Assembly: GCA_002354655.1 (NCBI GenBank)
Contig: DELY01000003.1
Span: 126,789 to 176,544, forward strand
Direction of reading: 5' to 3'
Source: Pseudomonas sp. UBA2684
GTDB taxonomy: Bacteria; Pseudomonadota; Gammaproteobacteria; Pseudomonadales; Pseudomonadaceae
Length of the DNA stretch: 49,756 nt
Shown here: piece by piece, positions 1 through 11,004 of the stretch
Layout of the letters: every line of letters starts with the position of its first letter
Position numbering within the stretch: position 1 is the stretch's first letter
Translations under genes and position numbers: made by a program
Notes under the pieces: generated by a model
What the model saw: only the letters and a program-made list of their open reading frames with translations
Databases searched by the model: none
Told to the model about the DNA's origin: nothing

Positions 1-27
1 AAAAAAACCCCCGCCAATATGGCGGGG
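1..27 (-). terminator. Rho-independent terminator of aceEF
   Basis: On the minus strand a perfect 7-bp stem (CCCCGCC / GGCGGGG, positions 9-15 and 21-27) with a 5-nt loop is followed by a run of seven T (positions 1-7 read in reverse). It lies 44 nt beyond the aceF stop codon, where a terminator for the aceE-aceF transcript is expected. Confidence 0.9.
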
Positions 28-70
28 TTGAGGGTACGAGCGTGGCGTGCTCGAAAGTTGAAGCGGGTTG

Positions 71-1717
71 TTACAGCAGCATGGTGCGGATATCCGCCAG
101 CACGTCGCCGAGGCGCTTGGTGAAGCGTGCAGCAGCGGCACCGTTGATCACCCGGTGGTCGTAGGACAGCGACAGCGGCAGCATCAGCTTGGGCTGGAAC
201 GCCTTGCCATCCCAGACCGGCTGGATGGTCGCCTTGCTCACCCCGAGGATCGCCACTTCCGGCGCGTTGACGATCGGCGTGAAGCCGGTGCCGCCAATGT
301 GGCCGAGGCTGGAGATGGTGAAGCAGGCGCCCTGCATATCATCGGCCGAGAGCTTCTTGGTGCGCGCCTTCTCCGCCAGTGCGGCGGCTTCGGCAGCCAG
401 TTGCAGCAGGCTCTTCTGGTCGACGTTCTTGATCACCGGCACCAGCAGGCCGTCCGGAGTATCGACGGCGAAACCGATGTGCACGTATTTCTTACGGATG
501 ATCGCTTTGCCGCTCGGTGCCAGAGAGCTGTTGAAGTCCGGCAGTTCCTTGAGCAGGAAGGCGCAGGCTTTCAGCAGCAGCGGCAGCACGGTGAGCTTGA
601 CCCCGGCCTTTTCCGCCACGGCTTTCTGCGCCACGCGGAAGGCTTCCAGCTCGGTGATGTCGGCCGAGTCGAACTGGGTCACGTGCGGCACGTTGAGCCA
701 GCTGCGGTGCAGGTTGGCAGCGCCGACCTGCATCAGGCGGGTCATCGCCACTTCTTCGATTTCACCGAACTTGCTGAAGTCCACCACCGGGATCGGCGGG
801 ATGCCGGCACCGCCGGTCGCGCCGGCTGGCGCTTCCTTGGCCTTCTGCATCATCGCCTTGACGTAGACCTGCACGTCTTCCTTGAGGATGCGGCCTTTCG
901 GCCCGGTGCCAGGCACTACCGACAGTTCGACGCCGAACTCGCGGGCCAGTTGGCGTACGGCTGGGCCAGCATGCACCTTGCTGCCAGGGCGAGCAGGCGC
1001 TTCAGTGACTTTGGCCGCGGCGGCCGCCAAGGAGGCGATGGCGCTGACTTCGGCGGCAACCGCCGGATGCGCGCCGGCCGGCACCTTGTGCACGTCGCTG
1101 GCAGCAGCAGCTGGCGCAGCGGCGGGTGCTGGTGCGGCACCGGTTACTTTCAGCTTGAGAATCAGGTCGCCGGTACCGACTTCGGCGTCCAGTTTAACGT
1201 CCAGGCTTTCCACCACGCCGGCAGCCGGCGAGGGGATTTCCATGCTGGCCTTGTCCGACTCCAGAGTGATCAGCGACTGATCGGCTTCGACCGTATCGCC
1301 GACCTTGACCAGGATTTCGATGATCTTGGCTTTGCCGTCCGAGCCGATATCCGGCACATGGATGTCCTGCACGCTGCTGGTCTGCGCGGCGGGCGCAGGT
1401 GCGGCGGTCGGGGCGGCAGCGGCTGGCGCTTTGGGCGCTTCGGCGGGTGCCGCCGCCGGCGCTGCTGGTGCTGCTTCGGCGGCACCTTCGACTTCCAGTT
1501 CGAGCAGTTCGTCGCCTTCTTTCAGGCGGTCGCCCAGCTTCACTTTCAGGCTTTTCACCACGCCGGCTTTCGGCGCCGGGATTTCCATGCTGGCCTTGTC
1601 CGACTCGAGGGTCAGCAGGCTCTGATCGGCTTCGATGCGGTCGCCAACTTTGACGAACAGCTCGATCACTTCACCCTCACCGCTGCCGATGTCGGGTACG
1701 CGAATCAATTCACTCAT
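71..1717 (-). CDS. aceF: Pyruvate dehydrogenase E2, dihydrolipoyllysine acetyltransferase
   Basis: E2 core of the pyruvate dehydrogenase complex: it takes the acetyl group from E1 on a swinging lipoyl arm and passes it to CoA. The 548-residue protein has two lipoyl domains (about 1-75 and 117-193), each with the ESDKAS motif, so the lipoylated lysines should be K41 and K156. Ala/Pro-rich linkers follow, then a peripheral-subunit-binding domain (about 250-290) and the catalytic domain (about 320-548). The catalytic motif is DHRVING, with H521 and N525. Asn instead of Asp here is normal for the Pseudomonas/Azotobacter E2. E. coli has three lipoyl domains, so two is a family difference and not a deletion. 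The start has AAGGAG upstream and lies 11 bp after the aceE stop, so the two genes form one operon. Confidence 0.98.
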   Translation of the reverse strand: MSELIRVPDIGSGEGEVIELFVKVGDRIEADQSLLTLESDKASMEIPAPKAGVVKSLKVKLGDRLKEGDELLELEVEGAAEAAPAAPAAAPAEAPKAPAAAAPTAAPAPAAQTSSVQDIHVPDIGSDGKAKIIEILVKVGDTVEADQSLITLESDKASMEIPSPAAGVVESLDVKLDAEVGTGDLILKLKVTGAAPAPAAAPAAAASDVHKVPAGAHPAVAAEVSAIASLAAAAAKVTEAPARPGSKVHAGPAVRQLAREFGVELSVVPGTGPKGRILKEDVQVYVKAMMQKAKEAPAGATGGAGIPPIPVVDFSKFGEIEEVAMTRLMQVGAANLHRSWLNVPHVTQFDSADITELEAFRVAQKAVAEKAGVKLTVLPLLLKACAFLLKELPDFNSSLAPSGKAIIRKKYVHIGFAVDTPDGLLVPVIKNVDQKSLLQLAAEAAALAEKARTKKLSADDMQGACFTISSLGHIGGTGFTPIVNAPEVAILGVSKATIQPVWDGKAFQPKLMLPLSLSYDHRVINGAAAARFTKRLGDVLADIRTMLL

Positions 1718-1728
1718 CGTTTCGCTCC

Positions 1729-4374
<2,646 letters not shown>

Positions 4375-4484
4375 GGCTTGCTCCAGGGCGGAAAGGCTTC
4401 CAGAATCGGAGGCCAGGGTGCGTGGCCGGCTTTGTGGGCGGGGCACGTGAATTCTTGGATTTACCGGAGGTAGGACCGGCTTTG

Positions 4485-4499
4485 TGTAGTTTTACTACA
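4485..4499. promoter_or_regulatory. Putative GntR/FadR-family operator 1 (aceE-glnE gap)
   Basis: A perfect inverted repeat, TGTAGT-TTT-ACTACA. Its inner 11 bp (4487-4497) fit the FadR-subfamily consensus TNGTNNNACNA exactly. PdhR, the E. coli regulator of aceEF, belongs to this subfamily, but its own site differs in the outer bases. It lies about 111 bp upstream of the aceE start. The match is seen directly; the regulator is an inference. Confidence 0.5.
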
Positions 4500-4535
4500 T
4501 ATCGACGGCGATTTCAGCTCTTTGGATACATTCAT

Positions 4536-4551
4536 TAGTAGCAAAACTACA
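4536..4551. promoter_or_regulatory. Putative GntR/FadR-family operator 2 (aceE-glnE gap)
   Basis: GTAG-CAAAA-CTAC (4538-4550) has the same GTAG-N5-CTAC framework as operator 1. Its inner 11 bp, TAGCAAAACTA (4539-4549), miss the TNGTNNNACNA consensus at one base. The centres of the two sites are 52 bp apart, close to five helical turns. It lies about 95 bp upstream of glnE, so a bound repressor could affect either divergent gene. Confidence 0.4.
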
Positions 4552-4644
4552 ATTTAATTAGCTGCCAGTTGCGCGCGCAGCGCTAAATCACTGGGTTTGC
4601 CAGCTTTCAGCCTGCCACTTGCAGCCCGCCAAAAAGGATAGACC

Positions 4645-7587
4645 ATGAGCCTGCCCGTGCTGGTCTCTTTACCTGCTGCGCTCGAATCGTTGGCCGCCCG
4701 TGCCGAGCAGTCTTTGCCCGCGGCGTTCGACACGTTGGCGGATGGCCCGGCGCGTTTCGCCGCGTGGCCGGGCAAGCGTCGCGAGGTGTTGCAGCGTGTC
4801 GTGGCGGCCAGCGATTTCGTCCTTGAGCAGGCCCAGCGCGACCCGCAGATGTTCTTGAGTTTGGCTGAGTCCGGCGAGTTGGAGCGCTCGTTACAGGATG
4901 GCGAGTTGCGTGGCCAGCTGGCGAGCGCCTTGGCCGAGTGTGCGAATGAAGACGAGCTGGGGCGGCGCTTGCGGCGTTTTCGCAACCGTCAGCAAGTGCG
5001 CATCGTCTGGCGCGATATCAGCCGCCAGGCCGATCTGATCGAAACCTGTCGCGACCTTTCCGATCTGGCCGATGCCAGCATCGATCTGGCCTATCACTGG
5101 CTCTACCCGCAGCACTGCGTGCAGTTCGGCACGCCGGTCGGGCGGCGCACGGGGCAGGCGCAGCACATGGTGATTCTCGGCATGGGCAAGCTGGGCGCGC
5201 ATGAGCTCAACCTGTCGTCGGATATCGACCTGATCTTCGGCTACCCGGAGGGCGGCGAGACCGAGGGGGTCAAGCGGCCGCTGGATAATCAGGAGTTTTT
5301 CATTCGCCTCGGTCAGCGGCTGATCAAGGCGCTGGACGCGATCACCGTCGAGGGTTTCGTGTTCCGCACCGACATGCGCCTGCGACCTTATGGCTCGTCC
5401 GGTTCGCTGGTGTTCAGCTTCAACGCGCTGGAGCAGTACTACCAGGATCAAGGCCGCGACTGGGAACGCTACGCGATGATCAAGGCGCGCGTGGTCGGTG
5501 GCGATCAGGTGGCCGGCGCGCAGTTGCTGGAGATGCTGCGGCCGTTTGTCTACCGGCGTTACCTGGATTTCTCGGCGATCGAAGCGCTGCGCACCATGAA
5601 GCAGCTGATCCAGCAGGAAGTGCGGCGCAAGGGCATGGCCGAGAACATCAAGCTCGGTTCCGGCGGCATTCGCGAGGTGGAGTTTATCGCCCAGGCCTTT
5701 CAGCTGATTCATGGCGGGCGCGACCTCAGCTTGCAGCAGCGCCCGCTGTTGAAGGTGTTGAAAACCCTCGAAGGTCAGGGCTATCTGCCGGCCACGGTGG
5801 TCGACGAGCTGCGCGAAGGCTACGCATTCCTGCGGTACACCGAGCACGCCTTGCAGGCGATCGGCGACCGGCAGACGCAAATGTTGCCCGACAACGAACA
5901 GGACCGCGCGCGGGTGGCGTTCATCCTCGGTTTCGACAGCTGGGAGGCTTTTCACCAGCGCCTGATGCAGTGGCGCGGGCGGGTCGATTGGCATTTCCGC
6001 CAGGTAATTGCCGATCCCGATGAGGACGCCAGTGGCGCCGCTGACGAAGTGGTCGGCTGCGAGTGGTTGCCGCTGTGGGACGATGTGCAGGACGAAGCCG
6101 CCGCCTGTCGCCAGTTGGGCGAAGCCGGCTTCGCCAAGCCGCAATCCGCCTGGCAACGCCTCGCCGGGCTGCGCAACGGCAACCAGGTGCGCGCCATGCA
6201 GCGCCTCGGTCGCGAGCGTCTGGATGCCTTTATTCCACGCCTGCTGGCGCAAGCGGTGGAGCACGACAACCCGGACCTGGTGTTGGAGCGCGTGCTGCCC
6301 TTGGTCGAGGCGGTGGCACGGCGCTCGGCCTACCTGGTGCTGCTCACCGAGAACCCCAGTGCCTTGCAGCGCCTGCTGACATTGTGCGCTGCCAGCCCCT
6401 GGATCGCCGAGCAGATCACCCGCTTTCCTTTATTGCTCGACGAACTGCTCAACGAGGGTCGTTTGTTCAAGCCGCCGCTGGCGCCGGAGCTGGCGGCTGA
6501 GTTGCGCGAACGCCTGACGCGCATCCCCGAGGATGACCTGGAGCAGCAAATGGAAGCGCTGCGTCACTTCAAACTGGCCCACGGCCTGCGTGTGGCGGCC
6601 TCGGAAATCGCCGGCAGCCTGCCGTTGATGAAGGTCAGCGATTACCTGACCTGGCTGGCCGAGGCGATTCTCGACCAGGTGCTGGCCCTGGCCTGGCGCC
6701 AGACCGTGAGCAAGTTCGGCACGCCGCGGCGCGCCGACGGCAGTCTGTGCGACCCGGACTTCATTATCGTCGGCTACGGCAAGGTCGGCGGCCTGGAGTT
6801 CGGCCATGGTTCGGACCTCGATCTGGTGTTCATCCACGACGGCGACCCGCAGGCCGAAACCGATGGCGGCAAAGCCATCGATGGCGCGCAGTTCTTTACC
6901 CGCCTGGGGCAGCGCATCATTCACCTGCTGACTACCCAGACCAACTCCGGCCAGCTCTACGAGGTCGACATGCGCTTGCGCCCGTCGGGCGCGTCAGGTC
7001 TGTTGGTCAGCTCGCTCGGCGCTTTCCAGCGTTACCAGGAGAACGAAGCCTGGACCTGGGAGCATCAGGCGCTGGTGCGTGCGCGGGTGCTGGTCGGTTG
7101 CTCGCGGGTCGGCAGGGCATTCGAAGCGGTGCGCGCGGCCGTACTTGGGCGCGAGCGGGATTTGGATAAGCTGCGCGGCGACGTCAGCGAGATGCGCGCG
7201 AAGATGCGCGGCAACCTCGGCAGCCCATCAACCGCCGCCGGCACCGCCGCCAATGCCTTCGAAGCCACGGCCCCCTTCGATCTGAAGCAGGATGCCGGTG
7301 GTATCGTCGATATTGAATTTATGGTGCAATACGCGGCCCTGGCCTGGTCGCGGCAGTACCCGGAGCTGCTCGAATTCACCGACAACATTCGCATTCTGGA
7401 AGGTCTGGAACGCGTCGGTCTGGTGCTTGGCGAAGACGCCCGGTTACTGCAAGAGGCCTACAAGGCCTACCGCTCGGCCGCCCACCGTCAGGCGTTGCAA
7501 AAGCAACCGGGGGTGGTCGGCGGCGATCAGTTCCATGCCGAACGGCGCAACGTGCTGCGCATCTGGCGGGAGCTGGGACTGAATTGA
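4645..7587 (+). CDS. glnE: Bifunctional glutamine synthetase adenylyltransferase/deadenylase
   Basis: Adds AMP to, and removes it from, glutamine synthetase in response to PII and glutamine, switching nitrogen assimilation on or off. The 980-residue protein has the two nucleotidyltransferase domains of the family. The N-terminal deadenylase motif is SSDID (191-195) and the C-terminal adenylylase motif is GSDLD (722-726); both carry the paired metal-binding aspartates. A helical regulatory linker separates them. The ATG follows AAGGA at suitable spacing. The gene is divergent from aceE across a 270-bp gap, and ilvE begins 72 bp after its stop. Confidence 0.97.
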   Translation: MSLPVLVSLPAALESLAARAEQSLPAAFDTLADGPARFAAWPGKRREVLQRVVAASDFVLEQAQRDPQMFLSLAESGELERSLQDGELRGQLASALAECANEDELGRRLRRFRNRQQVRIVWRDISRQADLIETCRDLSDLADASIDLAYHWLYPQHCVQFGTPVGRRTGQAQHMVILGMGKLGAHELNLSSDIDLIFGYPEGGETEGVKRPLDNQEFFIRLGQRLIKALDAITVEGFVFRTDMRLRPYGSSGSLVFSFNALEQYYQDQGRDWERYAMIKARVVGGDQVAGAQLLEMLRPFVYRRYLDFSAIEALRTMKQLIQQEVRRKGMAENIKLGSGGIREVEFIAQAFQLIHGGRDLSLQQRPLLKVLKTLEGQGYLPATVVDELREGYAFLRYTEHALQAIGDRQTQMLPDNEQDRARVAFILGFDSWEAFHQRLMQWRGRVDWHFRQVIADPDEDASGAADEVVGCEWLPLWDDVQDEAAACRQLGEAGFAKPQSAWQRLAGLRNGNQVRAMQRLGRERLDAFIPRLLAQAVEHDNPDLVLERVLPLVEAVARRSAYLVLLTENPSALQRLLTLCAASPWIAEQITRFPLLLDELLNEGRLFKPPLAPELAAELRERLTRIPEDDLEQQMEALRHFKLAHGLRVAASEIAGSLPLMKVSDYLTWLAEAILDQVLALAWRQTVSKFGTPRRADGSLCDPDFIIVGYGKVGGLEFGHGSDLDLVFIHDGDPQAETDGGKAIDGAQFFTRLGQRIIHLLTTQTNSGQLYEVDMRLRPSGASGLLVSSLGAFQRYQENEAWTWEHQALVRARVLVGCSRVGRAFEAVRAAVLGRERDLDKLRGDVSEMRAKMRGNLGSPSTAAGTAANAFEATAPFDLKQDAGGIVDIEFMVQYAALAWSRQYPELLEFTDNIRILEGLERVGLVLGEDARLLQEAYKAYRSAAHRQALQKQPGVVGGDQFHAERRNVLRIWRELGLN

Positions 7588-7659
7588 GTTTTGCTTAGGC
7601 TGGCTGGCGCACAGCGCCCCGGCGACTGGATACGAATCGAATTTGAGGAGCAGGCAACT

Positions 7660-8583
7660 ATGTCGATGGCCGATCGTGATGGCGTGATTTGGTATGACGG
7701 CGAACTGGTGCCGTGGCGTAACGCGACCACCCACGTGCTGACCCATACCCTGCACTACGGCATGGGCGTGTTCGAAGGCGTGCGCGCCTACAACACCCCG
7801 CAAGGCACGGCGATCTTCCGCCTGGAAGCGCACACCGACCGCCTGTTCGACTCGGCCCACATCATGGGCATGAAGATTCCGTTCAGCAAAGACGAAATCA
7901 ACCAAGCCACCCGCGCCGCGGTGCGCGAGAACAACCTGGAAAGCGCCTATATCCGCCCGATGGTGTTCTACGGATCTGAGGCCATGGGCCTGCGCGCCAG
8001 CGGCCTGAAAGTGCAGGTGATCGTCGCCGCGTGGAACTGGGGTGCCTATATGGGCGACGAAGCCCTGCAGGTCGGCATCAAGGTGCGCACCAGCTCCTTC
8101 ACCCGCCACCACGTCAATATTTCGATGACCCGCGCCAAGGCCAACGGCAACTACATCAACTCGATGTTGGCCCTGCAGGAAGCCATCTCCGGCGGTGCCG
8201 ACGAAGCCATGCTGCTGGATACCGAAGGCTATGTGGCCGAGGGTTCGGGGGAGAACATCTTCCTGGTCAAGAACGGTGTGGTGTACACCCCGGAAGTGAC
8301 CTCCTGCCTCAACGGCATTACCCGTAACACCATCCTCACCCTGGCTGCCGAGCAGGGCCTTGAGGTGATCGAGAAGCGCATCACCCGCGACGAGGTGTAC
8401 ATCGCCGACGAGGCCTTCTTCACCGGCACCGCCGCCGAAGTCACGCCGATTCGCGAAGTCGATGGCCGGCAGATCGGTGCCGGTCGCCGCGGGCCGATTA
8501 CCGAGAAGCTGCAAACCGCCTATTTCGATCTGGTGACTGGCAAGACCAGCAACCACGCCGAATGGCGCACCCTGGTTAAGTGA
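7660..8583 (+). CDS. ilvE: Branched-chain amino acid aminotransferase
   Basis: PLP enzyme that transaminates the 2-keto acids of leucine, isoleucine and valine with glutamate, the last step of their synthesis. The protein is 307 residues, fold-type IV. The PLP lysine is K160 in the RAKANGNY motif, and the family signature EGSGENIF is present. A TTG at 7591 would extend the frame by 23 residues, but the ATG at 7660 has GAGGAG 9 nt upstream and matches known IlvE N-termini. The stop codon lies inside the first terminal repeat of a dispersed element (8580-8701). Confidence 0.97.
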   Translation: MSMADRDGVIWYDGELVPWRNATTHVLTHTLHYGMGVFEGVRAYNTPQGTAIFRLEAHTDRLFDSAHIMGMKIPFSKDEINQATRAAVRENNLESAYIRPMVFYGSEAMGLRASGLKVQVIVAAWNWGAYMGDEALQVGIKVRTSSFTRHHVNISMTRAKANGNYINSMLALQEAISGGADEAMLLDTEGYVAEGSGENIFLVKNGVVYTPEVTSCLNGITRNTILTLAAEQGLEVIEKRITRDEVYIADEAFFTGTAAEVTPIREVDGRQIGAGRRGPITEKLQTAYFDLVTGKTSNHAEWRTLVK

Positions 8584-8701
8584 AGCTACTGCGCTAGGCT
8601 ATGCAGCGTTGAAAACCGGCTCGGACTGCTCATTTACAATCAGTAAACTCCGCGTCCTCGCCGATTTTCGCCTTGCCTAGCCGTCGCTCGTGACGCTTCA
8701 C
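8580..8701 (+). repeat. Dispersed structured repeat, copy A (after ilvE)
   Basis: A 122-bp element bounded by a perfect 7-bp terminal inverted repeat, GTGAAGC (8580-8586) and GCTTCAC (8695-8701). An inner stem pairs GGCTA with TAGCC. A central hairpin is TTTAC-AATCA-GTAAA (8633-8647). The core resembles copies B (34788-34967) and C (38281-38421). It has no coding capacity of note. Its left end covers the ilvE stop codon, so the hairpin may end or stabilise the ilvE transcript. Confidence 0.7.
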
Positions 8702-8717
8702 ACTAGATTGGCGTTTC

Positions 8718-8762
8718 GTAGGATGGGTCGGGCCGCGCAGGTTGAGCGTAGCGATACCCATC
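8718..8762. repeat. GTAGG-type intergenic inverted repeat, partial
   Basis: GTAGGATGGGT followed by a short GC-rich segment and ACCCATC (8756-8762); GATGGGT and ACCCATC are complementary. The outer CCTAC expected on the right side is missing, so this looks like a decayed copy of the elements at 10902-10986 and 36295-36369. It sits between copy A and waaF. Confidence 0.45.
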
Positions 8763-8835
8763 GGGTGACGCTGCTGAGTTAAGCGTTGAGCATGTCCAGG
8801 AGGCGAAAGCCTCCTTGGTCGTTTCTGGGATAGGC

Positions 8836-9879
8836 ATGAAAATACTGATCGTAGGCCCCAGCTGGGTGGGTGACATGGTGATGGCGCAGACGCTGTTCCA
8901 GTGTCTGCAACAACGCCACCCTGGCTGTGCAATCGATGTGCTGGCCCCCGAGTGGAGCCGGCCGATTCTCGAGCGCATGCCCGAAGTGCGCCAGGCCCTG
9001 AGCTTTCCGCTCGGCCATGGTGTGCTTGAACTGGCCACCCGGCGCAAGATCGGCAAGTCCCTGGCCGGCCAGTATGACCAGGCGATTCTGCTGCCCAACT
9101 CGCTGAAGTCGGCGCTGGTGCCGTTCTTTGCCGACATCCCCAAACGCACCGGCTGGAAGGGCGAGCTGCGCTATGGCCTGCTCAACGACATTCGCAGCCT
9201 GGACAAAGAACGCTACCCACTGATGATTGAGCGCTTTATGGCGCTGGCCTTCGAGCCGGGTGGCGAGCTGCCGCAGCCTTATCCGCGTCCCAGCCTGCGC
9301 ATCGAGCCTGCCAGTCGTGACGCGGCGCTTGGCAAGTTCGGCCTGAGCCTGGATCGCCCGGTGCTGGCGCTGTGTCCCGGTGCCGAGTTCGGCGAAGCCA
9401 AACGCTGGCCGAGCGAGCATTACGCCAAGGTCGCCGAGCTGAAGATCCGTGCTGGCTGGCAGGTCTGGCTGTTCGGCTCGAAAAACGATCATGCGGTCGG
9501 CGAAGAAATCCGTGCGCGGTTGATTCCCGGCTTGCGCGAGGAGGCGGTCAATCTGGCCGGCGATACCAGCCTGGCCGAAGCCATCGACCTGCTGTCCTGC
9601 GCCGGTGCCGTGGTGTCCAACGACTCCGGGCTGATGCACGTGGCGGCGGCGTTGAACCGGCCGTTGGTGGCGGTGTATGGCTCGACCTCGCCGGGCTTTA
9701 CCCCGCCACTGGCCGAGCAGGTTGAGATCGTCCGCCTGGGTATCGAGTGCAGCCCCTGCTTCGACCGTACCTGCCGCTTCGGCCACTACAACTGCCTGCG
9801 CGAGCTGAGCCCGCGGCCGGTGATCGAGGCGCTGGACCGGCTGGTGGCTGATCCCATCGAGCCGATCGAGGTCGATTGA
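8836..9879 (+). CDS. waaF: ADP-heptose:LPS heptosyltransferase II
   Basis: Adds the second L-glycero-D-manno-heptose to the LPS inner core at the cytoplasmic face of the inner membrane. The 347-residue GT9-family protein begins MKILIVGPSWVGD and has the C-terminal nucleotide-sugar region SNDSGLMHVAAAL. The frame is open a further 21 nt upstream, but this ATG gives the conserved N-terminus. The stop overlaps the start of waaC by one base (TGATG), indicating translational coupling. It opens the LPS core gene cluster. Confidence 0.96.
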   Translation: MKILIVGPSWVGDMVMAQTLFQCLQQRHPGCAIDVLAPEWSRPILERMPEVRQALSFPLGHGVLELATRRKIGKSLAGQYDQAILLPNSLKSALVPFFADIPKRTGWKGELRYGLLNDIRSLDKERYPLMIERFMALAFEPGGELPQPYPRPSLRIEPASRDAALGKFGLSLDRPVLALCPGAEFGEAKRWPSEHYAKVAELKIRAGWQVWLFGSKNDHAVGEEIRARLIPGLREEAVNLAGDTSLAEAIDLLSCAGAVVSNDSGLMHVAAALNRPLVAVYGSTSPGFTPPLAEQVEIVRLGIECSPCFDRTCRFGHYNCLRELSPRPVIEALDRLVADPIEPIEVD

Positions 9880-10883
9880 TGCGGGTTCTGTTGATCAAAA
9901 CTTCCTCGCTCGGCGACGTGGTGCACACCTTGCCGGCACTCACCGACGCGGCGCGGGCGATTCCCGGCATTCAGTTCGACTGGGTGGTGGAAGAGGGCTT
10001 CGCCGAGATTCCCGCCTGGCATCCAGCCGTGGCCCAAGTGATTCCGGTGGCCATTCGGCGCTGGCGCAAGCACCTCTGGCACACCCTGACAAGCGGTGAG
10101 TGGGCGCGCTTCAAGGCGCGTCTACGCGAAACCCGCTACGACCTGGTGATCGATGCTCAGGGCCTGCTGAAAAGCGCGTTCTTGACCCGTTACGTCACGG
10201 CGCCGGTGGTTGGCTTGGACCGTGAATCGGCGCGTGAGCCGGTCGCCGCGCGCTTCTATGACCGCCGCTATGCGGTGCCGCGCGAGCAGCATGCGCTGGA
10301 GCGGGTGCGCCAGCTGTTCGCCCAGGCCCTGGATTATCCATTGCCGTGCGCTATCGGCGATTACGGGCTGAATCGTGCGCAGCTGGCGGCGCCTTCGGCA
10401 CAGCCGTATCTGCTGTTTCTGCATGGCACCACGTGGCCGAGCAAGCACTGGCCTGAAGCCTATTGGCGCGAGTTGGCCGAGCGTATGAACGAGCTGGGCT
10501 GGGCGATTCGTCTGCCCTGGGGCAACGAGACCGAGAGGGCGCGCGCCGAGCGCATCGCCACCGGTCTGCCGCATGCCGCAGTGCTACCCAAGCTGAACCT
10601 CGCCGGAGTGGCCAAGGTGATCGCCGGGGCCAGCGCCTGTGTGGCCGTGGACACCGGCCTTGGCCACTTGGCCGCAGCCCTGGACGTGCCGACGATTTCG
10701 CTCTACGGCCCAACCCTGCCGGGCCGTGTGGGCGCCTACGGCCGTTCGCAGGTTCACCTGTGTGCCAGCGGTCCGCATGCCGGTCTGGGCGACCGTCAGC
10801 AATCCTGCTTCGACGACCTGCTGCCCGAGCGCGTGGCCACCGAGCTGCATGCGCTGCTGTTGGCTGAGCCGGAGCGTATCTGA
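9879..10883 (+). CDS. waaC: ADP-heptose:LPS heptosyltransferase I
   Basis: Transfers the first heptose to Kdo, the committed step of inner-core assembly. The protein is 334 residues, GT9 family, with N-terminus MRVLLIKTSSLGDVVH and C-terminal motif AVDTGLGHLAAAL. A TTG lies immediately upstream in frame; the ATG at 9879 overlaps the waaF stop and is preferred. The next gene, waaG, is 121 bp away across an inverted-repeat element. Confidence 0.96.
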   Translation: MRVLLIKTSSLGDVVHTLPALTDAARAIPGIQFDWVVEEGFAEIPAWHPAVAQVIPVAIRRWRKHLWHTLTSGEWARFKARLRETRYDLVIDAQGLLKSAFLTRYVTAPVVGLDRESAREPVAARFYDRRYAVPREQHALERVRQLFAQALDYPLPCAIGDYGLNRAQLAAPSAQPYLLFLHGTTWPSKHWPEAYWRELAERMNELGWAIRLPWGNETERARAERIATGLPHAAVLPKLNLAGVAKVIAGASACVAVDTGLGHLAAALDVPTISLYGPTLPGRVGAYGRSQVHLCASGPHAGLGDRQQSCFDDLLPERVATELHALLLAEPERI

Positions 10884-10901
10884 TGCCGTTGCGATGGACT
10901 C

Positions 10902-10986
10902 GTAGGTTGGCGTTGCGCGCAGCAACGCCCAACGCCGCAGCCTGTGCGCGCTCTGGTTGGGCTTCGCCGGCTCAACCGCAACCTAC
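10902..10986. repeat. GTAGG-type intergenic inverted-repeat element
   Basis: Outer arms GTAGGTTGGCGTTG (10902-10915) and CAACCGCAACCTAC (10973-10986) are complementary apart from a central CG/GC swap. The interior holds further inverted segments. It fills most of the waaC-waaG gap and ends 18 bp before the waaG start. Related outer arms occur at 8718 and 36295. Confidence 0.6.
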
Positions 10987-11004
10987 CTGTTCGGGAACCG
11001 TCTG

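Noticed and set aside
517-531. Possible loss of the catalytic aspartate in AceF (Asn525)
   Set aside because: Asn at this place is normal in Azotobacter and Pseudomonas E2p enzymes and is catalytic there.
4375-4446. Upstream extension of AceE by 24 residues
   Set aside because: The extension is not typical of AceE, and the internal ATG has a proper GGAG sequence.
4891-6264. Long minus-strand open frame within glnE
   Set aside because: Shadow of glnE; the translated sequence has no recognisable motif.
8630-8932. Small minus-strand ORFs in the ilvE-waaF gap
   Set aside because: They lie across repeat elements and into waaF in the wrong strand, with no conserved protein character.
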